DNA of 64,000 bases from GCA-2684655 sp045105235 (lineage in GTDB: Bacteria > Planctomycetota > UBA1135 > UBA2386). Position 1 is the stretch's first letter. Every line of letters begins with the position of its first letter. A program made the translations under genes and the position numbers. Under the pieces are notes generated by a model that ran no database searches, was not told the origin of the DNA, and saw nothing but the letters and a program-made list of their open reading frames with translations. Below, piece after piece: positions 36,155 to 45,156 of this stretch. The stretch is from assembly GCA_045105235.1 (NCBI GenBank), contig JBGCDH010000029.1, positions 1 through 64,000 on the forward strand, given 5' to 3'.

Positions 36155-38208
36155 GCGTGGGTGATTTCGATCCCATCCGAAATCCAGGTCCGGCTTGTAT
36201 AGGTCCGCATCGCGGCGAGTGCTGTGGCGATACGGGGCAAACTCAGGCGAACAAACTGCTCAGTACGCCGATCGAGGCCTCCGGAAGCGCCGAGCATCGC
36301 CATCGCGCTATTGAGATTTGTCGCCAATAGCTCGCTAACACGAGCCACATCGACATACATCGCAGCCCCCGCACTCTTGCGGAGATCCACCTTGCCCGAT
36401 GGCGCTTGGTAGCGCGCGACCAACTGGTTGAGCAGCACTCGCTCCGAGAGGCTCCACACAAGCCGTGAGTCCGACGTAGCGACCGTCGACCGCATGCCCA
36501 GGCTTGCCAACGCGGAACCGTCGTAGAGCGCGGCCACGTCTACGCCTTGCGCTCGAACGGCCTGTTCGAACGTCCGCCGAACCTCGGCACAGGCCGACCG
36601 AAATTGCTTCTTGTCGCGAAGTTCGTGCACCACCGAAGGCGATGGGATTTGCCAGGACTGCCCGGCGATCATCGCAGCTTGCGCGTCGCCCGACGGCGCG
36701 TGGAGAGCCACCAGGCCGGAACTGCCAACGGCAGGCAGCAGTCGATTGGACGTCGCATCGTGCAGATCCCGGATCAACGGCAGGAAGAGCTGTTCAAACT
36801 GCTCGTATTCGTCTCGATCACCGCCGGCCAGCATCGGAACCTTGTAGTCCTCAAAGTAGGAGTAGGCGGTCCGGCACCATTTGGCGAGTCGCCTGTAGTC
36901 CGACAGCAGCGACTTCGAGCGCGAGGCATAAAAAAGCAAAGGCGCGTCGCCCGCACTGGCGATCACGTCCAGCGGCGCGGACGAATCGAGATGCCCGACG
37001 AGCGCCGCGCGAAACGAGTAGGACTCGATTCCATGATCCAAGAAGGCAATAGACGTCTCCGCGCGAGCCGGCCCGTAGGCAGCACCAAGGTCTTGCCAAA
37101 GCGCCCGTAGGTCGTCGCGCAGACGTTTTGTGAAGCCTTCGGGCAGCGGCTCGCCATTCTGCATGCTCGCCGTTTCCACCGAGTCAACGAGGAACTCCGC
37201 ACTGTCTGGATCGATCGGCTGCCGCTCACTCAGCTCGGAGCAGATGTAGCTGAGCGAGGCAACGCCCGGGCGGCAGACCTCGCGCACCGAGGCGAAAGCG
37301 CTCGACTGCGCCAAGCATTTTTCGACACCCAGCTGCTCGAGCTGCCGAGTGTCTGGGCCAACCGAGGCCAGCAGATAGTCGCCGCGAATGCCGAGCGCAA
37401 CGGCGAACGGCTTCGCCCCAAATGCCTCGAGCCGCTTCGCAAGGTCGCCTCCTTGCTCTTTGCTCGTCGCTCGCAAGCTGCGAAGGAGCTGCGGATCGAC
37501 AAAGCTATCAAAGCGCAGTTGCAGCACGTAGAAACGACCGCCGGCGATGCTTCGCTCCACAACGGAAGCGGGTAGCACGTCGCGCACGGAGCCGACAAAT
37601 TCGGCCAGCCACTTGCCCGCCTGCTCCGGCTCGGCCACTCGGCCGCCGAACAGAGCGCCCGGCAGAGAAAGCTGCATCATACGCTTCACGGCCAGTTGCT
37701 GAGCCTCTCGATCCCGATCTCCCCGCGACGGCCCCGGCCCCCGCAAGCCCTCCTGCGCACCGAGCAAGAAGGCATCGGCGTAGAGGCTGCTTAGCTGGGC
37801 GATGAAGTTCCGCCATCGCCCATCGAGGCAGAGAAAGACTTCTTCTGAAGCCATCTGCAGCAGCAACTCGACGCCGTCGTCGACCAGAACGAGGTCGTCG
37901 CGAACTTGCTCGAGGTTCTGCGCGAACGGAGAACGGCTCCAGGCTGCCTCAGCGGCAAGCCACAGCGGCGTGCTGGCAACCTGCCTCCAGGCGCGACTTG
38001 TCGCGATCGCTTCCACCTGCTCCGCCAATCGCATCGCGCTCCAAAAGCCCGCACTTGTCGACGGCACCCAATTGGCAGCGCCGAGAACATCCGTTGCCTG
38101 CGGCGAAGACGCCTCTTGGCGAACAGCAGGCGCCTGGCCCATAGCCGAAATCGCGCACGCTGCAGCCAGCGCGAGGGGCTCGAAACAACGACGTAGGTTC
38201 ATCTGCAT
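36130..38208 (-). CDS. Large exported protein of unknown function
   Basis: 692 residues with a signal peptide (core LALAAACAISAMGQ). The mature protein has mixed alpha/beta character with a few Cys and no metal, nucleotide or catalytic motif. The pattern of an N-terminal helical part (AMRLAEQVEAIATSRAWRQV), a repeated strand-helix body and a conserved Trp/Asp-rich end recalls planctomycete 'DUF3352-like' exported proteins, but the match is too loose to name. It is followed by the CvpA-like gene in an overlapping arrangement, so the pair may act together at the envelope. Met3 is an alternative start. Confidence 0.65.
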   Translation of the reverse strand: MQMNLRRCFEPLALAAACAISAMGQAPAVRQEASSPQATDVLGAANWVPSTSAGFWSAMRLAEQVEAIATSRAWRQVASTPLWLAAEAAWSRSPFAQNLEQVRDDLVLVDDGVELLLQMASEEVFLCLDGRWRNFIAQLSSLYADAFLLGAQEGLRGPGPSRGDRDREAQQLAVKRMMQLSLPGALFGGRVAEPEQAGKWLAEFVGSVRDVLPASVVERSIAGGRFYVLQLRFDSFVDPQLLRSLRATSKEQGGDLAKRLEAFGAKPFAVALGIRGDYLLASVGPDTRQLEQLGVEKCLAQSSAFASVREVCRPGVASLSYICSELSERQPIDPDSAEFLVDSVETASMQNGEPLPEGFTKRLRDDLRALWQDLGAAYGPARAETSIAFLDHGIESYSFRAALVGHLDSSAPLDVIASAGDAPLLFYASRSKSLLSDYRRLAKWCRTAYSYFEDYKVPMLAGGDRDEYEQFEQLFLPLIRDLHDATSNRLLPAVGSSGLVALHAPSGDAQAAMIAGQSWQIPSPSVVHELRDKKQFRSACAEVRRTFEQAVRAQGVDVAALYDGSALASLGMRSTVATSDSRLVWSLSERVLLNQLVARYQAPSGKVDLRKSAGAAMYVDVARVSELLATNLNSAMAMLGASGGLDRRTEQFVRLSLPRIATALAAMRTYTSRTWISDGIEITHAWLQVKDL

Positions 38209-38413
38209 AGGGCTTCCCTCGACTCGATCCAGCTTCGCAGATCGATCCCTCGGTGCCTAGACCTAGAAAACTCGAACGAATGCCAACTCAGAGGAAGGCC
38301 CAATCGGGGGAGCGCAAGGGACGGAGTTGGGCCAGACTCACCACCCGACGCCGCGGCATGCAATCCGCGCTCTCGCCAAGCGGAGCGAATTTCATGCAGC
38401 CATATGGTTGCAC

Positions 38414-38872
38414 ATGGAAACACCCAACACCGACAGCATCGTCAAGCACGTCACGCTTGCCGCAAGCCCAACCCGCATACGGAAAGCCATCGCCAACTCA
38501 GACGAGTTTGGCCAGTGCTTTGGCGTCAACCTCCAGGGCACGTTTCGCGTTGGCGAGACCACAGGCGGCATGATCACGCACACCGGTTGTGAGCACCTTA
38601 CGTTTCATGTCACAGTGACGCGCATGGAGCCCGAATGCCTCCTGGCGTTTCGCTGGTCCCCCTATGCGGTTGAACCCGCCACGTTCGACTCGGAGTCCCC
38701 CACGACCCTGGTCGAGTTCCGTGTCGAACCCGCAGGCAGCGGTACACACCTGACAATCACCGAGTCCGGCTTTGACGCGCTTCCCGCCGAGCACCGATCC
38801 GAGTGCTTTTTGCGGAACGAAGACGGATGGGCCGTGCAAATCCACAACGTCCAGCATCACGTCGATGGCTAG
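38414..38872 (+). CDS. SRPBCC (AHSA1-like) domain protein
   Basis: 152 residues from the ATG at 38414. The fold pattern is clear: a VTLAASPTRIRKAIANSDEF opening, then FRVGETTGGMITHTGCEHLT, MEPECLLAFRWSP, and the closing helix NEDGWAVQIHNVQHHV ('GWxxxLxxLxxxL' type). AHSA1/START-like proteins bind hydrophobic ligands or act as regulators' partners. It overlaps the ArsR-type gene by 8 bases, an arrangement common for SRPBCC-ArsR pairs, although usually the regulator is first. The ligand is unknown. Confidence 0.88.
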   Translation: METPNTDSIVKHVTLAASPTRIRKAIANSDEFGQCFGVNLQGTFRVGETTGGMITHTGCEHLTFHVTVTRMEPECLLAFRWSPYAVEPATFDSESPTTLVEFRVEPAGSGTHLTITESGFDALPAEHRSECFLRNEDGWAVQIHNVQHHVDG

Positions 38873-39206
38873 GCCGTTTTCGATCGCGCGGGCCCGCGAA
38901 GCGGCGCCGCTGTTCGCAGCGCTTGGAGACCCGACCCGACTCGCGCTCGTGGCACTGCTTTCCAATGGCGGGCCGACTTCGATCGGAGCGCTAGCGGCGC
39001 ACGTTGACGTCTCGCGGCAAGCTGTAGCCAAGCACCTCGAGCTGCTCGCGGACGTAGGACTCGTGCGCGGATCGCGCAGCGGACGCGAACACATTTGGGA
39101 ACTGAAGCCCAAGCGGCTCGCCACGGGCCAAGGCTATCTCGCTCGCATAGATGCGCAGTGGGACGCCGCGGTCGAGCGACTCAATTTCTTCTTGGATGAG
39201 GAATGA
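38865..39206 (+). CDS. ArsR-family winged-helix transcriptional regulator
   Basis: 113 residues from the ATG at 38865. The domain opens AAPLFAALGDPTRLALVALL, then has TSIGALAAHVDVSRQAVAKH as the recognition helix-turn-helix and LEDVG-like wing sequence (LADVGLVRGSRSGREHIWEL). Length fits the family. No metal-binding Cys cluster (CxC) is present, so it is not an arsenic sensor but one of the SRPBCC-linked regulators. It is likely autoregulatory for this two-gene operon. It continues directly from the SRPBCC gene. Confidence 0.92.
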   Translation: MARPFSIARAREAAPLFAALGDPTRLALVALLSNGGPTSIGALAAHVDVSRQAVAKHLELLADVGLVRGSRSGREHIWELKPKRLATGQGYLARIDAQWDAAVERLNFFLDEE

Positions 39207-39288
39207 TGCACGGCCCGACCAACGTGAATTTCCGAGTTCGTCGGCCGATCGCGACAAAGTCGGCGGTGCTTCGTCCACCCACGGCGGC

Positions 39289-40497
39289 ATGCTCCAAACC
39301 CTCGCAAGAACGGTTCTGTTGACCACCGCATTCGCGGCATCTTTCGCCAGCAGCCCCGCAGCACAAGAGCCCAAAACACAGGATCCTGTCGCACCTGCGG
39401 CCCAGCACACGACGCCCGCAGCCGAACGGCCGCTCGCGCGCTCCCTCCGGCCACAGCTCGACGAAGTCCTGCAGAAGGCCTTTGCGCGCAGCAAGCTCCC
39501 CGCCGTCACCGCGGCCGTCAGCCTAGACGGAAACATCATCTGGGCCTCGGCGCTTGGCACCCGGCGCCGCAGCGACGCAGGAGACGCGGGTCCAGTCACG
39601 ACCAGCACGCGCTTCCAAGCAGCCTCCATCAGCAAGCCCATCACGGCGATGGCCGTCATCAAGCTGGTGGCCGCCGGATCCCTCGATCTCGACAAGCCGA
39701 TTGCCGAACTGCCGGGCGGCGTGACGCTGCCCCGGGCCGACGGCGTCGGGGACACACCGCTGACTCTGCGGCACCTGCTCTCGCATACCGGCGGCACGAC
39801 CGTGCACGGCTTTCCTGGCTACTCCCCCACGGCAACCGTGCCAACGCTGGCAGATGTGATCGCGGGCAAAGGCAACACCGATGCCGTGGCGATCGACTCG
39901 CCCGTCGGCAAGCATTTTCGTTATTCCGGCGGCGGCACGTGCCTGGTTCAACAGATTCTGGTTGCAACGCAGCAGAAGCCCTTTCCGCAGCTGATGCGCG
40001 AACTCGTTCTCGCGCCGATCGGGATGAGCAACAGCGCCTACGCGCAGCCGCTCCCGAAAGCCCAATGGGATACCGTCGCCTGCGCACACAACGAAGACGG
40101 CGAGCCGCTCGCTCAACGCTGGAACGTCTACCCTGAGATGGCCGCTGCCGGACTGTGGACCACGCCAACGGACCTGCTGCGCGCGCTCCTCGCAATGCGC
40201 GCATCCGAAGAGGGCAAAGCAGGCTCGCTACTGCCGGCCAAGCTAGCCAAGGAAATGCTGACCGTGCAAAACAACGCGGAGCGATTCGGCATCGGTTGGA
40301 TGGTCCGCCGACAAGGCACGCGATGGATGTTTGGCCACAGTGGTGGCAACCTCGGCTTTCTGTGTGACTCGCGCATGGCAACAATCAATGGCCACGAAGT
40401 CGGCGTCGTCGCCATGACGAACAGCCAGCAAGAGAGCTGGCAGACCATCGTTCCCGCGATGTTCGACACCATCCGCAGCGCGGTAGCGGGCAAGTAG
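39289..40497 (+). CDS. Exported serine hydrolase of the beta-lactamase/penicillin-binding-like (PF00144) family
   Basis: 402 residues from the ATG at 39289, which starts a signal peptide (MLQTLARTVLLTTAFAASFA, cleavage near SSPAAQ); an upstream in-frame start overlaps the ArsR gene and adds no signal. Motifs of the class C-like fold: SISK (Ser113, Lys116), YSGGG as the second motif, and HSGGN as the third. LSHTGG lies between. Likely roles are peptidase, esterase or D-aminopeptidase in the periplasm; beta-lactam hydrolysis is not implied. It is one of two such hydrolases in this region. Confidence 0.9.
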   Translation: MLQTLARTVLLTTAFAASFASSPAAQEPKTQDPVAPAAQHTTPAAERPLARSLRPQLDEVLQKAFARSKLPAVTAAVSLDGNIIWASALGTRRRSDAGDAGPVTTSTRFQAASISKPITAMAVIKLVAAGSLDLDKPIAELPGGVTLPRADGVGDTPLTLRHLLSHTGGTTVHGFPGYSPTATVPTLADVIAGKGNTDAVAIDSPVGKHFRYSGGGTCLVQQILVATQQKPFPQLMRELVLAPIGMSNSAYAQPLPKAQWDTVACAHNEDGEPLAQRWNVYPEMAAAGLWTTPTDLLRALLAMRASEEGKAGSLLPAKLAKEMLTVQNNAERFGIGWMVRRQGTRWMFGHSGGNLGFLCDSRMATINGHEVGVVAMTNSQQESWQTIVPAMFDTIRSAVAGK

Positions 40498-40560
40498 CGC
40501 GCGCTTTCGCTCAACGAGTTATCAACACGGAACGGGAACGTATGTGCTGGTGAACCTGCC

Positions 40561-41340
40561 ATGAAAAGCATCCTTCCCATCACGACAGCCGTTCTCGCGG
40601 CGTCACTCTCCCTTTCCGCACAGCAAGGCGGGGCGCAAGCCCTGACCATCCTAGAAGCAAGAGCCAGCGCCGGCGCGACCCCTACGGTCGACCAACAAGC
40701 TATCGGCCTCCTGCCGCAAGCCTGCCTGATCACCGCACAAGCCAACACGGCGTCGTGCTCGCAACCGCAACTGGCGTGTGGCATAGCTCGTTCCTAAACG
40801 GTGCCTCCGAGTTCCGACGCGAGCAGGAGGCAAAGGTCTTCGCCGCCGGCGGATCTGCCGGCCTTGGCCCCATGGAGTTCCTGTCGATTTTCGCGGCGAG
40901 CGGCCCGACCACGAATGTCCAATTCACGGTGAACATTGCTGCAAGCGTCATCACCGGCTCGACCGCTACCGCCAGCATCGACATCACCGAAGTTCAGAGC
41001 CAGCGGCCCGCTGTCCACGCTCGTCCCTGAGTATAAAGCAAGCACACCGTTCGCTTCGGGGCCCGGCGGAGTGCAGCTACGAGTGACCGACGGAGTCTTC
41101 ACTACGGTGCCGGTTCAGGTCATCGGATGGGGCACACAGCAATTGCAGCCCCCCTTGCTGTCACAAGGTTTCGTGCTGGTGCCAACCCTCGACGTGTCTC
41201 GGGTACAGTCCGTATTGAACATCGCCATTCCCGCACTCGTTCGGCCGATCACGTTCTACGCCCAGGCATTCTCTGTCGGGAACACGCCCGTAGACCCGAT
41301 TCTGATGGCGCACAGCGCCTACCAGATCACCGCCCTATAG
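40561..41340 (+). pseudogene. Secreted-protein gene with two compensating frameshifts
   Basis: Starts with a good signal peptide (MKSILPITTAVLAASLSLSA). In this frame the reading stops at 40797, but protein-like sequence continues in another frame from about 40749 (VVLATATGVWHSSFLNGASE) up to about 41010 (ASIDITEVQ). It then returns to the first frame (ASGPLSTLVPEYKASTPF) and runs to a TAG at 41338-41340, ending with FYAQAFSVGNTPVDPI. The two shifts cancel, so the ends are in frame. The tail resembles the end of the C-terminal domain in other exported proteins. Either two real indels or two sequencing or assembly errors explain it. The stop overlaps a copy of the dispersed repeat. Confidence 0.7.
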
Positions 41341-41477
41341 TGGCGTGCATCTGGTAGTCGGGCATCGGGTAGTCGGGCATCGGGTAGTCGAGCATCGGGA
41401 AGACGGGGCATGATCCGAGATGCGAGGGCGTTCGTCGCAAGGCGCGGCGACGAATGCATGCCCCCCGTATCCGAATG
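41338..41477. repeat. Second full copy of the dispersed element, with tandem expansion
   Basis: The left end TAGTGGCGTGCATCTGGTA overlaps the TAG stop of the preceding gene. Four tandem 15-bp units (GGTAGTCGGGCATCG type, 41353-41412) follow. The equivalent stretch in the 2684-2856 copy is a single unit. The palindrome at 41428-41438 and 41447-41457 (GCGTTCGTCGC / GCGACGAATGC) pairs fully as RNA if one G-U wobble is allowed. The right end near 41458-41477 is a weak inverted match to the left end. Confidence 0.6.
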
Positions 41478-41579
41478 GAAATGCCTGTGGGCAAGCTGGT
41501 CGAGGCGCGTTTTCGTGGCCTGCCGCGGCAAGGAGCACCTGCTCAAGATGCCGCACAGATTCACCTGAGAGCCAAGCTC

Positions 41580-42629
41580 ATGAAAACCACGTTTCGCCTC
41601 GCGTCCGTCATGGGAGCACTCCTGATCGCCTTTTCGCCACCCGCGACTGCCCAGCGGCGCGCGGCAAAGGGCGGTGGCATCGGCGTTCGGACCGAACCCA
41701 CCGCCGCCGGCGTCAGCTGGTTTGGCACCTGGGAGGGAGCGCTCGCCGAAGCGAAGCGGGTCAACCGGCCGATCTTGCTGATGTCCGCGGCGCCAGCCTG
41801 CAGTCAGGTTCCAGGAGTGTGGTGACCGGGCTACACCAAAGCGGACAGGAGTTACCTGTCCCACCCCGACGTTGTCGCCGCCAGCCGCGAGTTCGTTTGC
41901 GTGCGGCCACAGACCTACGAAGACGCAGGCGAGTCCCAAGTGCTGGCCTCTGTCCTGAACGGGCGAAATGGACTTCCGAACACGGTGTTCGCCCTACTGG
42001 ATCCACAGGGCAAGAAGCTGACCCGTGGATCGCGATCGCCAAAAATGACCTACGGCAGCGTCACGCGGTTCGTCGCCGCCCTTGACGAGATTTCCTCTCG
42101 CTACGCCGATCGCGCCAAGACGATCCAGGCCCTGCCAGTCATCAAGAATTTGCGGCTCGCCCTCAACGTCGCCGCTGCCGACCTTCGGCCGCTGGTCATC
42201 CTGCGGGGACGGACCGAGGATGAGGTCAACACGCTTTCCGAGCTCGCGGCATCGGTGGCATGGTCCAGCATCGGAATCGGGCGCTGCCACTACGTCGTCC
42301 TCACCGAGGAAGTGACGCACGAAGGCCTGACTCCCGGTCTCGGCATCACGGTCGTGCAGCCGGAAACCTATGGGCGCGGCGGCAAGGTGCTGGCCGAAAT
42401 CGACGCAGATGCGACGACGGCACTGATGCAGAAGCAGCTCATCCGCGGCTTCACCGCGCACGACGTAGCAGACAAACACCACGAGCAGCACGTCGCAAAC
42501 GGCCGCCGCCAGGGCATCCGGTGGACGTCCGAAACGAAGCCGACGGACCCAAACCGCAAAGGCGCTCCCACCCGAGGCGAAGAACGCCGCCGCCGCCGGC
42601 GAAGCGGCGGCGGCGGAGGCCAACCCTAG
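41580..42629 (+). CDS. Candidate exported selenoprotein, thioredoxin-like, with in-frame TGA (Sec) at codon 82
   Basis: The frame opens with a signal peptide (MKTTFRLASVMGALLIAFSP, cleavage near ATAQ). WFGTWEGALAEAKRVNRPIL is a thioredoxin-like opening, then APACSQVPGVW and an in-frame TGA at 41823-41825. The same frame continues without a stop for 267 codons, still protein-like: PGYTKADRSYL, EFVCVRPQTYEDAGES, NGLPNTVFALLDPQGKKL. If the TGA is read as selenocysteine the product is 349 residues, with Cys74 and Sec82 in the place where thioredoxin folds carry their CxxC. A hairpin 17 bases after the TGA fits a SECIS element. The C-terminus is low in complexity (Arg then Gly runs). The alternative is a nonsense mutation splitting the gene into an 81-aa ORF and a downstream piece. 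Confidence 0.6.
41843..41861 (+). promoter_or_regulatory. Candidate bacterial SECIS hairpin
   Basis: GGACAGG (41843-41849) and CCTGTCC (41855-41861) form a perfect 7-bp stem with the loop AGTTA. The loop begins 24 bases after the TGA and has G at its second position. The bacterial SECIS rules I recall (upper stem 4-16 bp, loop 3-14 nt, G in the first two loop positions, loop 16-37 nt from TGA) are all met. Confidence 0.5.
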
Positions 42630-42691
42630 CCTGCGCGCGCGAGATGCACATCCCGGCGACGAAGCGCCGGTAGTGATACATTGGCTCGCGC

Positions 42692-43765
42692 ATGCGTCAC
42701 TCCTATGGCACCGCAGCGATCGCCTTCCTCGCAGGCTTGGGGCCGGCGCAAAAGCCTCAACAAGCGTCTACGCCATCCTATTGGATCAAACAGCTTGAGC
42801 TGCCCGGGAGGCACGAAGTTGCCGCGGAGCGCCTGGTCGGATTTGGCACCAAAGCGGCTGCAGGTCTGGCCGGCTGTTTGGCTGATCCGCGGCCCCAGAT
42901 TCGCCTGCGCGCGGTTCGTGCGCTTGGTTTTCTGGGCGAGGCTGGCGAGCCCGCCCTTGCGGCACTCCTGGCCTTGGATTCGGGCAAGGACGCCAACGAG
43001 TCCCTTGCCATCGCAAGTGCCGTCGACGCCATCCGCGGCGGCCGCGGTCTGCTGTTGGTCGCTGATTTCCAGGGCGGGAAACTGCTTAAGCTCGATGGCC
43101 TCGGCAACGAACGGCTCATTTGCGACGGCCTGCCGCAGCTTCGGTCGGCTCGACGCTTGGCGAGCGGCAACTACCTCGTCGCGATGAAAGAAGGCGTTCG
43201 AGAAATAACTCCAGCGGGGGCCACTGTTTGGTCGGTCTCTCACGCGATCCCGTCCGATGCTGTGCGCATTGACAACAACCGCACCCTCATCGCGGCGGCC
43301 GACAGCCATCGTGTATTCGAAGTCGATTCAACCGGAAAGGTCACCTGGAGCTACACGGACGAGGATCGCGAGTTTCGCCCGGTGTCGTGTCAGCGCCTAC
43401 GCAACGGCAACACCCTGATCGTGAACTACCCGGTCGAAGACCTGCTGGCCGGGAGCGTGATCGAAATCGACCGCGACAAGAACGTGATCTGGGAGCTCCC
43501 GTGGAAGCAACCCGCGATGGCGCAACGATTGTCCGGAGAACGCACGCTGCTTGTCAGCCACGTTCCCGGCCGCGTTCAAATCGTGAATAAGAAGGGCAAG
43601 ACCCTGAAGCTCTTCCAGGACGTCGGGATCCCAAGCTTTGCTGAGTATCTGCCGAACGGTCACTTGCTGGTGGGTGGAGAGGGCTTTGTGCGCGAGCTGG
43701 ATGGCAACGGCAAGCGGCTATGGAACAAAAGCGTGCCGTGGGTCGTCCACATCCAGCGACACTGA
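42692..43765 (+). CDS. Secreted or membrane-linked protein: HEAT-like repeats plus PQQ/NHL-like propeller
   Basis: 357 residues. A hydrophobic N-terminus (TAAIAFLAGLGPAQ) acts as a likely signal peptide. Residues about 40-110 hold HEAT-like helices (VGFGTKAAAGLAGCLADPRP, then IRLRAVRALGFLGEAGEPAL). The rest is a beta propeller with repeated strands of the type 'RVFEVDSTGKVTWSY', 'VIEIDRDKNVIWELPW' and 'FVRELDGNGKRLWNKSV', as in PQQ-like or NHL/arylsulfotransferase-like proteins. No catalytic motif was recognised. The gene starts 62 bp after the candidate selenoprotein stop on the same strand, so the two may be co-expressed. A role in binding an external ligand or in protein contacts is inferred. 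Confidence 0.75.
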   Translation: MRHSYGTAAIAFLAGLGPAQKPQQASTPSYWIKQLELPGRHEVAAERLVGFGTKAAAGLAGCLADPRPQIRLRAVRALGFLGEAGEPALAALLALDSGKDANESLAIASAVDAIRGGRGLLLVADFQGGKLLKLDGLGNERLICDGLPQLRSARRLASGNYLVAMKEGVREITPAGATVWSVSHAIPSDAVRIDNNRTLIAAADSHRVFEVDSTGKVTWSYTDEDREFRPVSCQRLRNGNTLIVNYPVEDLLAGSVIEIDRDKNVIWELPWKQPAMAQRLSGERTLLVSHVPGRVQIVNKKGKTLKLFQDVGIPSFAEYLPNGHLLVGGEGFVRELDGNGKRLWNKSVPWVVHIQRH

Positions 43766-43801
43766 GCGACGCCGCCGCTCGCTGCTTCGCGACGGGCCAA
43801 G

Positions 43802-43855
43802 CCACAGCGCCCGCCCCCACAGCGCCCGCTCCCACAGCGCCCGCTCCCACAGCGG
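43802..43855 (+). repeat. Tandem 15-bp repeat between two genes
   Basis: Three and a half units of ACAGCGCCCGCTCCC (first unit with one change) lie in the gap before the second serine hydrolase. The frame through it would give an Ala-Pro-Thr run, but no gene was recognised there. Confidence 0.7.
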
Positions 43856-43919
43856 CTACCGAACAACAAATCGAGAGCCCAGCGCGACCCATCTGCGCCT
43901 GCCCCGGCCACATGTGAAT

Positions 43920-45062
43920 ATGCCCGCGCCCCGCTGCCGGCTGCTTTTCCCCCACATCGCCGCCGCTGCCGCAACAGCAGCCTGCATCGCGCTGTCGCAT
44001 CGCGCCGTGCCGGCCCAGACGGTCGAACCGGCCCAACAAGTTGCTGCGGCCAGCGCCCTCAAGGCCAAGCTCGACGGCCCCTTTGAAAAAGCCTTTCCCA
44101 AGGAGGGACCAGCGGCAGCCGTGATCGTGAAGCGCGGCGACGAGACCGTCTACCTACGCGCATTCGGGCAGGCCAGCCTCGAACTCGGCACGCCGGCCAC
44201 CACCAACAATGTGTTTTGCATTGCCTCAGTGACCAAGCCCTTTACCGCGATGGCGGTGATGGCGCTCATCGAAGACGGCAAGCTGGCGCTGACGGATGTG
44301 GCCGCTACACACCTGCCCGAACTCGAACTCGACGCGCGCATCACGCTGGAGCAGCTGCTCGCGCACACGGCCGGGCTGCCAGATTTCTTCGACCTGCCGG
44401 CGTATGGCGAAGAGCACATGCACCGTGAGATCTCGCCACAGCAGCTGTGCCTCGCCGCAAAAGGCGCTGCGCTGACGCACGACCCCGGCGCCGAGCACCG
44501 CTACAGCAATCTGCACTATGCCCTGCTCGCCGAAATCGTTGCGCGCACGTCGGGCACGAGCTGGGAAGAGTTTTTGCAGGCACGCATCTTCGAGCCCGCG
44601 GGCATGACGCGCAGCACCTACGGCCGACACGACCGCATCGTGCCGGGACTTGTCAGCAGCTACTCACGCGACGAAGGCGCCAAATGGCGCCGTGCCCAAG
44701 CCCTCAGCTACACGCGAGGCTATGGACTCGGTGGCCTGACGACGTCCGTCGAGGACCTCGGACGCTGGCACGACGCGTGGCGCAAAGGGCGGATCCTGAA
44801 GCCTGCGACCATCGCACGCATGCTCGAGGCGCCAACGCTGGCCGACGGCAAACAGAGTTCGTACGCGCTTGGCATCACGGTTCGCGAGATGCGGGGCAAG
44901 CAGGTGGCCTTCCACGCCGGCGGCATCTACGGCTGGCGCGCGATGCTGGTGATGATCCCCGAGGATGAAGTGATGGTCGCGGTGCTGACCGCGCGCGACG
45001 CCGACGACGAACCGACCTCGCGCCTCGCCGGCGGCGCCGCCCAGCTGGTCGCCGGGCGATAA
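43920..45062 (+). CDS. Exported serine hydrolase, beta-lactamase-like (PF00144), second copy
   Basis: 380 residues from the ATG at 43920, which begins a signal peptide (hydrophobic core AAAAATAACIALS). Motifs: SVTK (Ser103, Lys106), YSNLHY as the second motif and HAGG as the third, with LLAHTAGLPDF between. It belongs to the same broad family as the hydrolase at 39289 but the two differ widely, so they are not recent duplicates. An in-frame frame from 43638 overlaps the propeller gene and is not supported. Likely a periplasmic peptidase or esterase; beta-lactamase activity is not implied. Confidence 0.9.
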   Translation: MPAPRCRLLFPHIAAAAATAACIALSHRAVPAQTVEPAQQVAAASALKAKLDGPFEKAFPKEGPAAAVIVKRGDETVYLRAFGQASLELGTPATTNNVFCIASVTKPFTAMAVMALIEDGKLALTDVAATHLPELELDARITLEQLLAHTAGLPDFFDLPAYGEEHMHREISPQQLCLAAKGAALTHDPGAEHRYSNLHYALLAEIVARTSGTSWEEFLQARIFEPAGMTRSTYGRHDRIVPGLVSSYSRDEGAKWRRAQALSYTRGYGLGGLTTSVEDLGRWHDAWRKGRILKPATIARMLEAPTLADGKQSSYALGITVREMRGKQVAFHAGGIYGWRAMLVMIPEDEVMVAVLTARDADDEPTSRLAGGAAQLVAGR

Positions 45063-45156
45063 GGCAGCACTCGGTGGCGCCGATCACCGCGCCGAGCCGC
45101 ATGCCGTAGACGGCTGACGCCACGCCAAACTGCGGTGCCATGTAGTATCGTCGACA

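Noticed and set aside
43720..43917. Frame coding for an Ala-Pro-Thr tandem repeat
   Set aside because: It is a read-through of the 15-bp tandem repeat and overlaps the end of the propeller gene out of frame; there is no sign of a start signal.
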